Counted from the stretch's first letter, positions 1 to 10,007 are shown. The stretch: 64,000 bases of DNA from Patescibacteria group bacterium (GCA_963169655.1 CAUJCM010000004.1:62001-126000); one strand, 5' to 3'. Numbers and translations are program-made. The notes: generated from the sequence alone by a model not told the origin.

Positions 1-1298
1 ACAGAAGATTTACCAGTACCTGTTTGACCAATTACATAAAAATGTCTGAAACGATCTTCTCTTGTCATTCTAATGTCTGTAGTTACACCTCTGTAATAAT
101 TATGTCCTAATAAAAGTCCTTCTTTGGGTATATTGCTTGGTGCTTGTGCAATTTTATAGTTTTGCCAATGTATACCAGGTGTTTTATTAAATCTGATATT
201 TGGGAAATGGAAAATTGAGGCTAATTCATCACTAGATAATATGGTTTTATTTTTTGAGATACTTTGTTTAAAAGGCATATCAAAGTTCCTGAGTATATAA
301 TCTTTTATGATCTTATTTTCAGAGTAACCTTTTACAGTTGTAAATTTATTTGCTGTTGGAGATGAGTATTGAGAAAAAGTACTTATGATATTTGTTAAAT
401 TTGATTTTGCCTCACTATATTCCTCTGATGAACAAATTATTCTTATTATTGTTTGATAACCCTTGCTTGAATTTTTCTGTTCTAATTCTTTTATTTCTTC
501 ATCTAAAATTGGGGTTGTTCTTCCATTATCTGGAGATTTATTTTCCTCTGATTTATTGTTAATTGGTATAATAAATTCTAAAATTGCTAATAATAATTTG
601 AGCGGATTTAAAGAAAAATTAGATTTTTTTTTCTTTTGATTTAGTATATTTTTGGCTTCTTCTCTGCCTTCTTTTTGCCAGTTATCGATTGGTGTAATCA
701 TTAATTGAATAACTGCTCCTTCCTTTGTGTTTAATTTTGATAATGCATTTGTGAGATTATTTATTGGATCGGAACTCAGTTTTTGGTAACTCTTTAGAGG
801 ATACATATGATGCTTTTTGAGCATCAGTGCTTTTGCAGCTACTTTATAATCTGGTTGAAAAATATTATATTCATCGACTTGTTCAATGTAAGCTTCTGGG
901 AAAAAGCCAGTTACTTGCTTTTCAATTAATGACTTTAAATAAATTGGAACTACTAGATAAAAAAAGATTTGACCATTGTCAACAACATATTCTAGAGAGA
1001 GAAAGTCTTCTCCTTGATATTTATTTTTCCAATCACCTGAATAAATTGAATATATAGAATCATATAATTGTGCCATTATACCTATTGCTTCTTTAAAGTC
1101 TTTTGCTCCACTGGATTGGTCTTGATCTTGTTCCTCTTTAGATTCCCTTTTACTCACTTGTACTTTTAAAAAAGTCATTTGATATGACCTTTTTAAATTG
1201 TAATAATTTAAAATTTTATTTTTTGCCCAAAAATAAACAAGGAATACTAGTGATATTGCTCCTACGAGTATTCCTAAGTTTATTAATATTAATTTCAT
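1..1298 (-). CDS. VirB4-like / DUF87-type secretion ATPase, N-terminal part (runs off window)
   Basis: The frame is open from an ATG at 1298 to the window edge (432 codons) and its 3' end lies outside. The N-terminus has one membrane segment (about residues 3-25). A long region of no clear family follows, then a segment ending in GQTGTGKSS, a P-loop (Walker A), at residues about 424-432. The approach IRMTREDRFRHFYVIGQ is typical of the membrane-anchored VirB4/TraC-like or DUF87 ATPases that Patescibacteria carry with their type IV secretion or pilus genes. It starts 2 bases after the aspS stop, so it is probably the last gene of the tsaE-dnaE-aspS run. The Walker B and helicase-like motifs would lie beyond the window, so the function is inferred. 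The pilin-like genes at 60223-62222 are possible partners. Confidence 0.75.
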   Translation of the reverse strand, partial: MKLILINLGILVGAISLVFLVYFWAKNKILNYYNLKRSYQMTFLKVQVSKRESKEEQDQDQSSGAKDFKEAIGIMAQLYDSIYSIYSGDWKNKYQGEDFLSLEYVVDNGQIFFYLVVPIYLKSLIEKQVTGFFPEAYIEQVDEYNIFQPDYKVAAKALMLKKHHMYPLKSYQKLSSDPINNLTNALSKLNTKEGAVIQLMITPIDNWQKEGREEAKNILNQKKKKSNFSLNPLKLLLAILEFIIPINNKSEENKSPDNGRTTPILDEEIKELEQKNSSKGYQTIIRIICSSEEYSEAKSNLTNIISTFSQYSSPTANKFTTVKGYSENKIIKDYILRNFDMPFKQSISKNKTILSSDELASIFHFPNIRFNKTPGIHWQNYKIAQAPSNIPKEGLLLGHNYYRGVTTDIRMTREDRFRHFYVIGQTGTGKSS

Positions 1299-1300
1299 TT

Positions 1301-3070
1301 TTATTTATTTTTGATCTCGATGCTTAATTCGTCTGTGGTTTCTTTTGGTATTTGTGTTGGTGATCCGAGCATCAAATCTTTTCCTTTTGAATCTTTCGGA
1401 AAAGCTATAACTTCCCTGATATTAGGTTCATCTAGTAAAAGCATTATTAATCTGTCTATGCCGAGTGCTATTCCGCCATGTGGTGGTGCACCGTATTCAA
1501 AAGCTTCTAACATATGTCCAAACCTTTCTTCTGCTTTATCTGGTGTTATTTGTAATAATTCAAATATCTTTTTTTGTAATTTTTGATCATGGATACGGAT
1601 ACTTCCTCCACCAATTTCAATACCATTTAATACTATATCATAAGCTATTGATTTTGTCATCTCAGGTTTGTCTGAATTTAGAATGTCCATTTGATCTTCT
1701 CTTGGTGCTGTAAATGGATGATGAGCAGCGGATAATTCACCACTTACTAAATCTTTTTCAAATAGTGGAAAGTCTGTAACCCATAAATATGCTAATTTGT
1801 TTTTATCTCTTAAATTCATTTTATCTGCACAAGCAAGACGAACTTGCCCAAGTGAATTACATGCTATTTCAAAATGATCTGCTCCAAAAAATAAAATATC
1901 ACCTGTTTTGGCATTGGTCTTTTCGATAAAGTTTTGGATTTCACTTTCTGTAAAAAATTTCACTAGAGTTGATTTGGGACCTTCTTCTGCTAGTTGTATA
2001 TATGCTAATCCTTTTGCTCCATGATTTTTTGCTATTTCTGTTAAATCATCAATTTCTTTTCTTGTAAAACTATTACCACCATCTACTTTCAAGCATTTGA
2101 CTACACCTCCATTTTTTATTGCTTTCTGGAAAACTTCAAATTGTGTTTTTTCAGCTATTTCAGAAACATCAACTATCTTCATTTCAAAACGAATATCTGG
2201 TTTATCTGAGCCATAATTTTCCATAGCTTCTTGCCAAGTGATTTTAGGGAATGGTTGTGTAATGATATTTTTTTGAGGAGTTATTTCTTTGCTCAATTTG
2301 ATCAATAATTGTTCAATAATCTTTTGCACATCCTCTTGGTTAATAAATGCCATTTCTATATCCAATTGTGTAAATTCTGGTTGTCTATCACCTCTTAAAT
2401 CTTCATCTCTCAAACATTTAGCAAACTGAAAATATCTATCAAAGCCAGCAATCATCAATAATTGTTTTAATTGTTGAGGTGATTGTGGTAATACATAAAA
2501 GGTTCCAGGATATATTCTAGATGGAACAAGATATTCTCGACTTCCTTCTGGGGTTCCTTTAATTAAAAGTGGAGTTTCTATTTCAAGAAAGTTTTGATTA
2601 TCCAGTTCATCTCTAATAATTTTACTGATTCTATGTCTTTTTATTATATTGTTTTGAAGTCTTTGTTTTCTTAAGTCTAAATATCTGTATTTTAATCTAA
2701 TTTCTTCATTAACATTTATATCTTTGTCTATTTCAAATGGTGGTGTTTTAGATTCATTTATGATTTTAAATTCTTCAATTAGTACTTCAATTTCACCTGT
2801 TTTTAGATTGTTATTTTCTTGTCCTTCTGGTCTTTGTCTCACTTTTCCTGTCACTTGAATGACATATTCTGGTCTAACATTATTGGCAATATTATGTGCC
2901 TCAATAAAATTTTCAGGATTTGTAACTACTTGAGTGATTCCATATCTATCTCTTAAATCAATAAAAATTACTCCTCCATGATCTCTTCTATTATTCACCC
3001 ATCCTGTTAAAGTGACTTTTTCCCCTATATTATTTTTATTTAATTGATTGTTTAGATGTGTTCTATACAT
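1301..3070 (-). CDS. aspS: Aspartate--tRNA ligase
   Basis: Class II aminoacyl-tRNA synthetase charging tRNA-Asp (possibly also tRNA-Asn; discrimination cannot be judged by eye). It has 589 residues, the normal bacterial AspRS length. The N-terminal OB-fold anticodon domain (about 1-110) includes GWVNNRRDHGGVIFIDLRD. Motif 2 follows (LRDEDLRGDRQPEFTQLD, about 215-235), then the bacterial GAD insertion, and motif 3 (GGIALGIDRLIMLL) near the C-terminus. It lies 42 bases downstream of dnaE on the same strand and 2 bases before the VirB4-like gene. The ATG follows an A-rich stretch with no Shine-Dalgarno, as for most genes here. Confidence 0.97.
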   Translation of the reverse strand: MYRTHLNNQLNKNNIGEKVTLTGWVNNRRDHGGVIFIDLRDRYGITQVVTNPENFIEAHNIANNVRPEYVIQVTGKVRQRPEGQENNNLKTGEIEVLIEEFKIINESKTPPFEIDKDINVNEEIRLKYRYLDLRKQRLQNNIIKRHRISKIIRDELDNQNFLEIETPLLIKGTPEGSREYLVPSRIYPGTFYVLPQSPQQLKQLLMIAGFDRYFQFAKCLRDEDLRGDRQPEFTQLDIEMAFINQEDVQKIIEQLLIKLSKEITPQKNIITQPFPKITWQEAMENYGSDKPDIRFEMKIVDVSEIAEKTQFEVFQKAIKNGGVVKCLKVDGGNSFTRKEIDDLTEIAKNHGAKGLAYIQLAEEGPKSTLVKFFTESEIQNFIEKTNAKTGDILFFGADHFEIACNSLGQVRLACADKMNLRDKNKLAYLWVTDFPLFEKDLVSGELSAAHHPFTAPREDQMDILNSDKPEMTKSIAYDIVLNGIEIGGGSIRIHDQKLQKKIFELLQITPDKAEERFGHMLEAFEYGAPPHGGIALGIDRLIMLLLDEPNIREVIAFPKDSKGKDLMLGSPTQIPKETTDELSIEIKNK

Positions 3071-3112
3071 ATATTTTTTTAAAGATGTGATGATTATAAT
3101 TGTTTTGTTTAA

Positions 3113-6100
3113 CTAGTCTAGAAATTTGTCGATTTTATTTAATACCTCAATATTATTATTAATTTTCAAATTTGTTTTAATTGTTGTGTTTTGTATTTCT
3201 AAATTAATATCTAATTCATTGCCTGCATTGTGCTCTATTAGATTTTTTAATTGATTAAGCTTTTCATTAGAGAAACTTTTGGGGATTTTTATTAATACTA
3301 TTTTTTCATTTGATAGAATTAAATTTTTAAATTTCTTTTCTTGTTCAATATTCTGAGTTTTTTTGTCTATTTCTGACTTTTCTTGTTTTATTTCTTCTTT
3401 TTCCTTATATTTTTCAAAATCTATTTGTGGATCTCTCTTATTTATTTTCTCTTTTAGATTATAGATACCTGCTTGTTTTGCATTGTTTATCATTGTTTCA
3501 AGAGAAACACTTTTGATGTCTATTACGGATATTTGTAGTCTATCTCTTCTTAATTCCAACTTTCCGTCTATTATTAGTAATTGGTCTTCTTGAAGTTTAA
3601 ATTTAAAATTTTCATAGATTTTTGGAAATATTACTATATCAATTTTATTTGTAATATCTTCAAGTTCTCCATAGGCCATAGCCTTCCCTGATTTGGTTAT
3701 AATAGTCTTTATATTATTTAATATTCCCGCTATTTTAATATTTTTTCCTATATTTTTATCTGTAATATCGCCAATAAATGTTGCTTTATGTTTTAAATAT
3801 TCAGTTAATCCTTTAAGTGGGGTTGAAGATACATATATTCCTAGATACACTTTTTCTTTACTGAGTTTCTCCATTGTAGACAATGGTTCAAATTTTTTTA
3901 ATTTTAGTTTAGGATTTAAATGTTCAAGATTATCTTCAGGAATTAATTCAAATAGACCAGATTGCTCTTTATTTTCGTTTTTATTGCTATCAATATTTTT
4001 GGCATATTGACTTAAATTTTCGTAATTTTCCGCTATTTCTCTTCTGTCTCCAAATTCATCAAGAGTGCCTGAATAAGCTAAACTTTCAATTGTCCTCTTA
4101 TTAACTAATTTAATTGGTATTCTGGATATGAAATCTTCTAAACTATTAAATTTTCCTCCTCTATTTCTTTCTTCTACGATTTGGTTAATTACCCCTTCTC
4201 CTAAACCTTTTATTGCTCCTAAACCAAACCTAATTTTACTTTCCTCTATTGGAGAAAAATAAAATTTTGATTCATTTATGGAAGGAGGTAAAACTTCTAT
4301 ATTCATATTTTCACAATCATTCATTTCTAAGGCAATTCTTTCAAGATTATCACTATCCGAAGTTAGTAACGCAGCCATTAAGGCAGTAGGATGATTTGCT
4401 TTGAGATAGGAAGTTCGGTATGAAATCATAGCATAACACGCTGCATGAGCTTTATTAAATCCATAACCAGCAAAAGGCTCAATTACTTTTTCAAAAATAT
4501 CTTTACTTAAAAGCTCAGTATGACCACATTTAATAGCACCTTGAATGAATTTATCTTTTTGCTCATATAATGCTTTTGGATCTTTTTTACCAACTGCTCT
4601 TCTTAAAATATCTGCTTCTCCTAGTGAAAAACCTGCAAAATGTCGAGCTATAAGTAATATTTGTTCTTGATAAATGGCGATACCATTTGTTTCTTTCAAT
4701 ATATCTTTTAGTGATTCATCAATATATTTAATTTTTTCGGGTTGATGTTTACCTTCAATATATGCTGGTATCCATTCCATTGGCCCTGGTCTATATAGAG
4801 AAATCATAGCAACAATATCTTCAAAATTAGTAGGTTTTAACTCCCTAATGTACCTTCTCATTCCAGATGATTCTAACTGAAAGACTCCTATGGTTTCCGC
4901 TTCTTGAAGTAATTGATAAGTTTTTTGATCATCAATTGGAATTTTTGTTATATCTAACTTTTGATTTGTTAATTTTTCAATATTTAATAAGGCATTTTCA
5001 ATTATTGTGAGATTTTTTAATCCCAGAAAGTCCATTTTCAAAAGTCCTATTTCTTCAAGATATTTCATTGAATACTGGGTGATATGCCCATCACTTCCAT
5101 CTGTGGCTCTCTGTAAAGCAGTAAAGTTTACTAAGGGTCTATCTGCAACTATAACTGCACAAGCATGGGTACCAGCGTTTCTGACAGTTCCTTCAATTTT
5201 TATTGCATTATCTAATAAAGCTTTAGCTCTTGAGTCGTTTTTATAAAATTCACTTAAGTTGGGATCTTTTTCAATAGAAATAGAAAGAGGTGTGTGCTTT
5301 CCTAAAATTGGATTGGGTATGGCTTTAGCAATTCTATCTACTTCTGAATATGGATACCCCATTCCTCGACCTATATCTCTTACTGCAGCTTTTGCTGACA
5401 TCGTACCAAATGTAATTACTTGTGAAACACAATCATTACCATATTTATTTATTGTATATTCTAATACCTCATGTCTACGATTGTCTGCAAAATCGATGTC
5501 AATATCAGGCATTGAAACTCTATCAGGATTTAAAAACCTTTCGAAGACTAAACCGTGTTCAATTGGATCCAATTCAGTAATTTTAAGTGTATAGGCAATC
5601 ATTGCTCCCGCGGCAGAACCTCTTCCTGGCCCCACTACAATGCCATTACTCTTTGCGAAATTAATAAAATCCCAAACAATCAAGAAATAATCATTAAAAC
5701 CCATTTTATCGACAATCCCTAATTCATATTCTAGTTGCTTCAAAGCTTTTTCTTTTCTTTCAGATGGTATTAATTCTTCTAAGCCCTTTAAACATAGTTC
5801 TTTTAAATAGTCTTTCGAACTTTGACTTTTAGGAGTTTTAAATTGAGGTATTAAATATTGTCCGAATTGAATTGCAATATTACAACTTTCAGCAATTGTT
5901 ACAGTGTTTTCACAGGCTTTTGGTTGATCTTTAAATAAGTCCAACATTTCTGCTTCAGATTTGAGAGAATAATCCCCTTCAAATATTAATCTATCTGGAT
6001 TATTTATATTAGTTTGTTCTCCAATGCTAACTAAAATATCGTGACTAGGCGCATCTTCCTTTTTAAAATATAGAGAATTTTGAGTTGCAACCAATGATAT

Positions 6101-6694
6101 TGATAATTCTTTTGATATTTCGATTATATTTTGCTCAATACTTTGATTTATTATATTTGGATTATTTCTTTGAAGTTCCAAATAAAAATTATCAGAGAAA
6201 ATTTCTTTAAAGTTTTGTGAAATTTCTTTTGCTTTTTCTAAATTATTTTCTTTTAATTGATGATTAATTGGACCAAAATCCCCTCCACTTAAAAGTATTA
6301 GTCCATTATTAAACTTTTTAAGTAATTCAATATCTACTATTGATAAGCCACTATTTTTACCATCAAATGAAGCTTCAGTACTTAATTTGAGCAAATTATG
6401 GTAGCCATCATTATTATATGCAATTAAAGTGATTTGAGGTAAATTATTTTGTAATGATTGATTTTCAATAAACCTTGTTTTATCTGTAAAATAAAATGAA
6501 GCTCCTAATATTGGTTTAATGTTGTTTTCTTTTGCGGCTTTATAAAATTCTATCAATCCGTAAACAAAAGAATTATCGGTGAGCCCAATAGCTTCAAAAC
6601 CTAGCTCTTTGGCTTTTTTAGCTAATTCTTTGGGACTGCCTAAGGCTTTTAATAAACTATAATGTGAGTGACTATTTAAATGTACAAATTTCAT
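3113..6694 (-). CDS. dnaE: DNA polymerase III subunit alpha
   Basis: Replicative polymerase catalytic subunit, 1193 residues, with the standard DnaE order. The PHP domain (about 1-250) begins VHLNSHSHYSLLKA. The palm and fingers contain GPGRGSAAGA and the catalytic PDIDIDF (near residue 400). A tandem HhH region (GLGAIKGLGEG) and an OB-fold (about 985-1070) follow, then a lysine/glutamate-rich C-terminal tail. In the PHP domain the usual TDH is TDN (LTDNSFVYG), so the metal site that gives some DnaE proteins proofreading may be incomplete. The ATG directly abuts the tsaE stop. AGGAG within the end of tsaE, 5 bases upstream, gives one of the few Shine-Dalgarno sites among the native genes and suggests coupling to tsaE. 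Confidence 0.97.
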   Translation of the reverse strand: MKFVHLNSHSHYSLLKALGSPKELAKKAKELGFEAIGLTDNSFVYGLIEFYKAAKENNIKPILGASFYFTDKTRFIENQSLQNNLPQITLIAYNNDGYHNLLKLSTEASFDGKNSGLSIVDIELLKKFNNGLILLSGGDFGPINHQLKENNLEKAKEISQNFKEIFSDNFYLELQRNNPNIINQSIEQNIIEISKELSISLVATQNSLYFKKEDAPSHDILVSIGEQTNINNPDRLIFEGDYSLKSEAEMLDLFKDQPKACENTVTIAESCNIAIQFGQYLIPQFKTPKSQSSKDYLKELCLKGLEELIPSERKEKALKQLEYELGIVDKMGFNDYFLIVWDFINFAKSNGIVVGPGRGSAAGAMIAYTLKITELDPIEHGLVFERFLNPDRVSMPDIDIDFADNRRHEVLEYTINKYGNDCVSQVITFGTMSAKAAVRDIGRGMGYPYSEVDRIAKAIPNPILGKHTPLSISIEKDPNLSEFYKNDSRAKALLDNAIKIEGTVRNAGTHACAVIVADRPLVNFTALQRATDGSDGHITQYSMKYLEEIGLLKMDFLGLKNLTIIENALLNIEKLTNQKLDITKIPIDDQKTYQLLQEAETIGVFQLESSGMRRYIRELKPTNFEDIVAMISLYRPGPMEWIPAYIEGKHQPEKIKYIDESLKDILKETNGIAIYQEQILLIARHFAGFSLGEADILRRAVGKKDPKALYEQKDKFIQGAIKCGHTELLSKDIFEKVIEPFAGYGFNKAHAACYAMISYRTSYLKANHPTALMAALLTSDSDNLERIALEMNDCENMNIEVLPPSINESKFYFSPIEESKIRFGLGAIKGLGEGVINQIVEERNRGGKFNSLEDFISRIPIKLVNKRTIESLAYSGTLDEFGDRREIAENYENLSQYAKNIDSNKNENKEQSGLFELIPEDNLEHLNPKLKLKKFEPLSTMEKLSKEKVYLGIYVSSTPLKGLTEYLKHKATFIGDITDKNIGKNIKIAGILNNIKTIITKSGKAMAYGELEDITNKIDIVIFPKIYENFKFKLQEDQLLIIDGKLELRRDRLQISVIDIKSVSLETMINNAKQAGIYNLKEKINKRDPQIDFEKYKEKEEIKQEKSEIDKKTQNIEQEKKFKNLILSNEKIVLIKIPKSFSNEKLNQLKNLIEHNAGNELDINLEIQNTTIKTNLKINNNIEVLNKIDKFLD

Positions 6695-7150
6695 TTAGGC
6701 TCCTGGATAAGAGATATTATAGTGATATGATCTTTTTTCTTGTTCAGAAAATTCTAGTTTGAGAGTGATTAATTGTTTAGATTGAAGAGTAAGGTCTGAA
6801 TTTATTAATCTTTCTGGCCATTCAATTATTACAATTGAGTTTTTTCCATTTAAATAGTCTTGAATTTCTTGATACAAATTTATGTCTATTTTATTTAATC
6901 TATATAAATCTATATGAACTATTTGAAAGTCTGGATGGTAATATTCATTTATTAAGCTAAATGTAGGACTTTTTACTCTATTTTCGTTAATACCATAATT
7001 CTTTAAGAACAATTTTACAAATGCAGTTTTTCCGACTCCAAGTACTCCACTTAACAGGATTAGAGTTGTTGGATTAGTTTTGCGATATATGAAATTAGCT
7101 AATTTTTCTAGGTCTTTTATAGTTTCTAATTCTTTTTTTAGTTTATACAT
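6695..7150 (-). CDS. tsaE: tRNA threonylcarbamoyladenosine biosynthesis ATPase TsaE
   Basis: Small P-loop ATPase (151 residues) that works with TsaB and TsaD to place t6A37 on ANN-decoding tRNAs. The Walker A motif is GVLGVGKTAFVK (about 35-46). The family signature SPTFSLINEY with a downstream HIDLYRL is present, followed by the conserved IIEWPERL near residue 110. The length is typical. It is the first gene of a minus-strand run with dnaE and aspS. The divergent 7225 gene lies 74 bases away, so the two share a promoter region. Confidence 0.95.
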   Translation of the reverse strand: MYKLKKELETIKDLEKLANFIYRKTNPTTLILLSGVLGVGKTAFVKLFLKNYGINENRVKSPTFSLINEYYHPDFQIVHIDLYRLNKIDINLYQEIQDYLNGKNSIVIIEWPERLINSDLTLQSKQLITLKLEFSEQEKRSYHYNISYPGA

Positions 7151-7162
7151 TCAATTTGGTTC

Positions 7163-7191
7163 TTGGATATTAAGAGATTTTTTGGTATAAT
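7163..7191 (+). promoter_or_regulatory. Sigma-70-type promoter of the SLH/M23 gene
   Basis: TTGGAT (7163-7168) and a perfect TATAAT (7186-7191) are separated by 17 bases. The predicted start near 7198 leaves a leader of about 27 bases before the ATG at 7225. It lies in the divergent gap with tsaE. Confidence 0.65.
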
Positions 7192-7224
7192 ATAAAGATT
7201 TTTAAATATAAAAACAAAAGTTTT

Positions 7225-9186
7225 ATGAAAAAGCTAAGAAAGATTAAACGTTTTATAAAGAATAATTTTATTCAGATATTTTCAGTTTTGGGTATTTTTA
7301 TTATTTTTGGATTTCTTTTTCATAGTAATGTAATTGATTTTCAAGCTAATATTTTAAATTCGAAAACTTCTGCTCCCTTTAATGGTACTGTATATCCAAT
7401 ACAAAAAACACCTAATTGGGTGAAGTTATCAACACAAGAATGGTCTTTTGATTATACTGCTATACCATTAGATAAATTTATTGATTTCCCCTTCTATAAT
7501 CCTAGTGAACTAACCATTCCTTTTGCTTCTTTAAATTTTAAGAATTCAAATGATGCACTAATTAGAAATAAACAAGTGACATTCAGTACGCCTTATATGG
7601 GGAATTACAAATTAGATGGCAAAGAATATGCAGGAAGTCATTTGGCTGTTGATATCAAGGTGCCTATGAACACACCTGTTTATGCAGTTGCTAATGGTGT
7701 TGTTGTTAAGGCTAATAATGAGCCTTCAGGTTATGGTAATAATGTTGTTCTTAGACATGATGATGTACCTTCTTTAGAGAATGATAACATCACTACTACT
7801 TATTTTTCAGGTTATGCTCACTTAAATACTTTTATTGTCAATGTTGGTGATTTGGTATCTAAAGGCCAATTAATTGGTTATTCTGGAAGATCTGGTACTG
7901 CTACTACACCACATTTGCATTTTCAAATTGATAATTCTAATGCTCCTTGGCATTTATATTGGCCTTATACGTCAAAGGAAGCTAGTGATGCTGGTTTAAG
8001 TTTCTGGAATGCGGTTGATGCAGGGCTAGGTCAAGATAAGGCTATTAAATCTACTATTAATCCATTACTATGGGTTCAAAAATATTTATCTGGTAGCGTA
8101 AATAATACAGTAATTACAGATAATGAAGTTAAAGTAGAAAATACTGTAAATCAAAATGATGATAAGTTATTAAATGTAATAACTCCTCCGCAAGTTGATC
8201 AATCCGATAGGTCTGCATCAAACAGTGATCGAGAAGTTTCTAATATAATTACACAACCTACAATAAATGTTAAACCTGAAGAAAAGATATTTGATCATTT
8301 TGTTTTAAATTATGAAAAAAGTTTTATAGTAGGTAATTCAATAAATATTGAATTAAGAGCCATTGATAAAAATGGGGAATTGTTTAGTGATTTTAAGCCA
8401 GTAAATGACATTTATGTAAATATTGAAAATGGTTCTGCCAAATTAGCAAAATCATATTTAAATGCACATGATTTTAAAGGTGGAATTGCTAATTTAAACA
8501 TTGATCCTCTTGCTAGTTTTGGTTTGAAAATTGGTTTTACTTATTTAGACAATAAATTTACCACTGATGTTTTACAAGCAGGTACTTTTAAAGACTTAAA
8601 CTTAAATGATAGCTCTTTAGTTGCAATTAACTTTTTGAGAGATAATGGCGTAATTAAGGGCTATCCAGATGGAACATTTAAACCAGATAATAATATTTCA
8701 AGAGTAGAAGCATTAAAAATGATTTACGAAGGGTTGCAGAAAGATTCAAATGTTAAAGGTGTTCTTGAATTTTCTGATACTAATTCTAATGAATGGTATT
8801 CTAAATATGTCCTTGCAGCACAAAGAGAAGGTATAGTTATAGGTTATCCCAATAATCTTTTTAAGCCTGCTAATAGTATAACTAAGGCTGAATTTTTAAA
8901 GATGTTATTAAGTTCAGCTGGATATAATTTGAATCATGTTGATAGAAATGTTAAACCTTTTGAAGATGTTAATTTAAATGACTGGTATATAGATGTTGTT
9001 TCTATTGCTAAAGATAAAAATTTACTAGATACATCTACTAATTTCTTTAGACCTAATGCTCCAATCACAAGAAGAGAGGTTGCTGAATTAATCTATAGAA
9101 CTGTTTCAATTTTATCTACTGGTAAGGATAAATACCAAAATATTGTTGCTAATTCAGAAGATGTTTACAGATTTTATAGACAATAA
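7225..9186 (+). CDS. Cell-wall M23 metallopeptidase with three C-terminal SLH domains
   Basis: Secreted or anchored 653-residue surface protein. One N-terminal hydrophobic segment (about 15-35) follows a very basic start and serves as signal or anchor. A LytM/M23 peptidase domain covers about 120-245 with its zinc and catalytic residues intact: HLAVD (H139, D143) and HLHF (H230, H232). A linker (about 285-440) precedes three S-layer homology repeats (about 455-635), each with the FxD...GYPDG/N...FKP...I-R/K pattern; the third has a weakened GYP. M23 enzymes cut peptidoglycan cross-links, and SLH repeats bind pyruvylated secondary cell-wall polymer. A CsaB-type pyruvyl transferase occurs at 31688. 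Monocistronic; tRNA-Arg follows. Confidence 0.92.
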   Translation: MKKLRKIKRFIKNNFIQIFSVLGIFIIFGFLFHSNVIDFQANILNSKTSAPFNGTVYPIQKTPNWVKLSTQEWSFDYTAIPLDKFIDFPFYNPSELTIPFASLNFKNSNDALIRNKQVTFSTPYMGNYKLDGKEYAGSHLAVDIKVPMNTPVYAVANGVVVKANNEPSGYGNNVVLRHDDVPSLENDNITTTYFSGYAHLNTFIVNVGDLVSKGQLIGYSGRSGTATTPHLHFQIDNSNAPWHLYWPYTSKEASDAGLSFWNAVDAGLGQDKAIKSTINPLLWVQKYLSGSVNNTVITDNEVKVENTVNQNDDKLLNVITPPQVDQSDRSASNSDREVSNIITQPTINVKPEEKIFDHFVLNYEKSFIVGNSINIELRAIDKNGELFSDFKPVNDIYVNIENGSAKLAKSYLNAHDFKGGIANLNIDPLASFGLKIGFTYLDNKFTTDVLQAGTFKDLNLNDSSLVAINFLRDNGVIKGYPDGTFKPDNNISRVEALKMIYEGLQKDSNVKGVLEFSDTNSNEWYSKYVLAAQREGIVIGYPNNLFKPANSITKAEFLKMLLSSAGYNLNHVDRNVKPFEDVNLNDWYIDVVSIAKDKNLLDTSTNFFRPNAPITRREVAELIYRTVSILSTGKDKYQNIVANSEDVYRFYRQ

Positions 9187-9234
9187 TAATTTTGTATTTG
9201 CCTCTATTTAAATTTTAATTTAATATTCCGCCGT

Positions 9235-9257
9235 CAAAATTATTTTGATAGTTTTTT
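9235..9257 (+). terminator. Possible terminator after the SLH/M23 gene
   Basis: The short palindrome TCAAAATTATTTTGA is followed by a T-rich stretch (GTTTTTTG) just before the tRNA. The stem is AT-only, so the call is weak. Confidence 0.35.
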
Positions 9258-9334
9258 GCGCCCGTAGCTCAGCAGGATAGAGCAGTGCCCTTCTAAGGCA
9301 AAGGTCGGCCGTTCGAATCGGCCCGGGCGTACCA
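9258..9334 (+). tRNA. tRNA-Arg (anticodon TCT)
   Basis: Full cloverleaf by eye. The acceptor GCGCCCG pairs with CGGGCGT (9324-9330, one G-T pair at the base). The D arm is GCTC...GAGC. The anticodon stem GTGCC/GGCAA (its last pair is mismatched) holds loop CTTCTAA, giving anticodon TCT for AGA codons, common in this AT-rich genome. The T arm is GGCCG-TTCGAAT-CGGCC. The discriminator is A and CCA is encoded (9332-9334). Confidence 0.97.
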
Positions 9335-9428
9335 TATTTTTCCTTTCAATTAGTTAGCGAGTGTAAATTTGTATGCTTGATTTTTTTTTGTTTAATGTTA
9401 AAGTATAGTAGCATTTAAGCAAAATTTT

Positions 9429-10007
9429 ATGAAATTAATGCCAAATGAGCAAATTATGAAGGTTTATCATCATGACTTTTTTGCTTTTTTCATTAGAGGA
9501 TTTAAAATTTGGGGTGCTTCCTTACCTTTTTTCTTTTTGGCTTCTATTTTTTCTCCTTTGGCATCTAATTTAACTGCTTTCTATATTTATAGCAGTATTA
9601 TAGTTTTATTTGTTATATCACATCTTTATGATGGTATTTTGTTTTATTTAGATACTTTGATTATCACTAATCAGAGGATTGTTCATTTAGATTGGATATC
9701 TCCCTTTAAATATATGGAAACCCAAGCTCAATTAAATGATATACAGAATATTGAGTCTGAAGAAAAAGGTTTTTTATCTAGATTTAGATTATTTGATTAT
9801 GGATTATTTTTGGTGGAAACCGCTTCTACTAAAACTGTGATTAAATTTGAAGATGCGCCAGATCCAGAAGGTATTAAATTCTATGTTGTAAATTTAGCAA
9901 GGAAATCTTCTTCTATTCATAAGCCAGGTCATAATGTTGGAAAATTTGAAGAGTTAATAAATAATAAAAAGGTAGAATCGCAAATTAATAAAGTGGCAAA
10001 TAATTAA
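9429..10007 (+). CDS. Membrane protein with bacterial PH domain (YdbS/bPH2-like)
   Basis: 192 residues. Two hydrophobic segments (about 28-45 and 50-72) lie near the N-terminus. A soluble domain follows with TLIITNQRIVHLDW and a pattern of beta strands ending in FEDAPDPEGIKFYV, characteristic of bacterial PH-like (DUF304/YdbS-type) domains. The biochemical role of this family is poorly known and some members are linked to membrane stress. It stands alone between tRNA-Arg and ruvB, 46 bases before the ruvB start. Confidence 0.7.
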   Translation: MKLMPNEQIMKVYHHDFFAFFIRGFKIWGASLPFFFLASIFSPLASNLTAFYIYSSIIVLFVISHLYDGILFYLDTLIITNQRIVHLDWISPFKYMETQAQLNDIQNIESEEKGFLSRFRLFDYGLFLVETASTKTVIKFEDAPDPEGIKFYVVNLARKSSSIHKPGHNVGKFEELINNKKVESQINKVANN

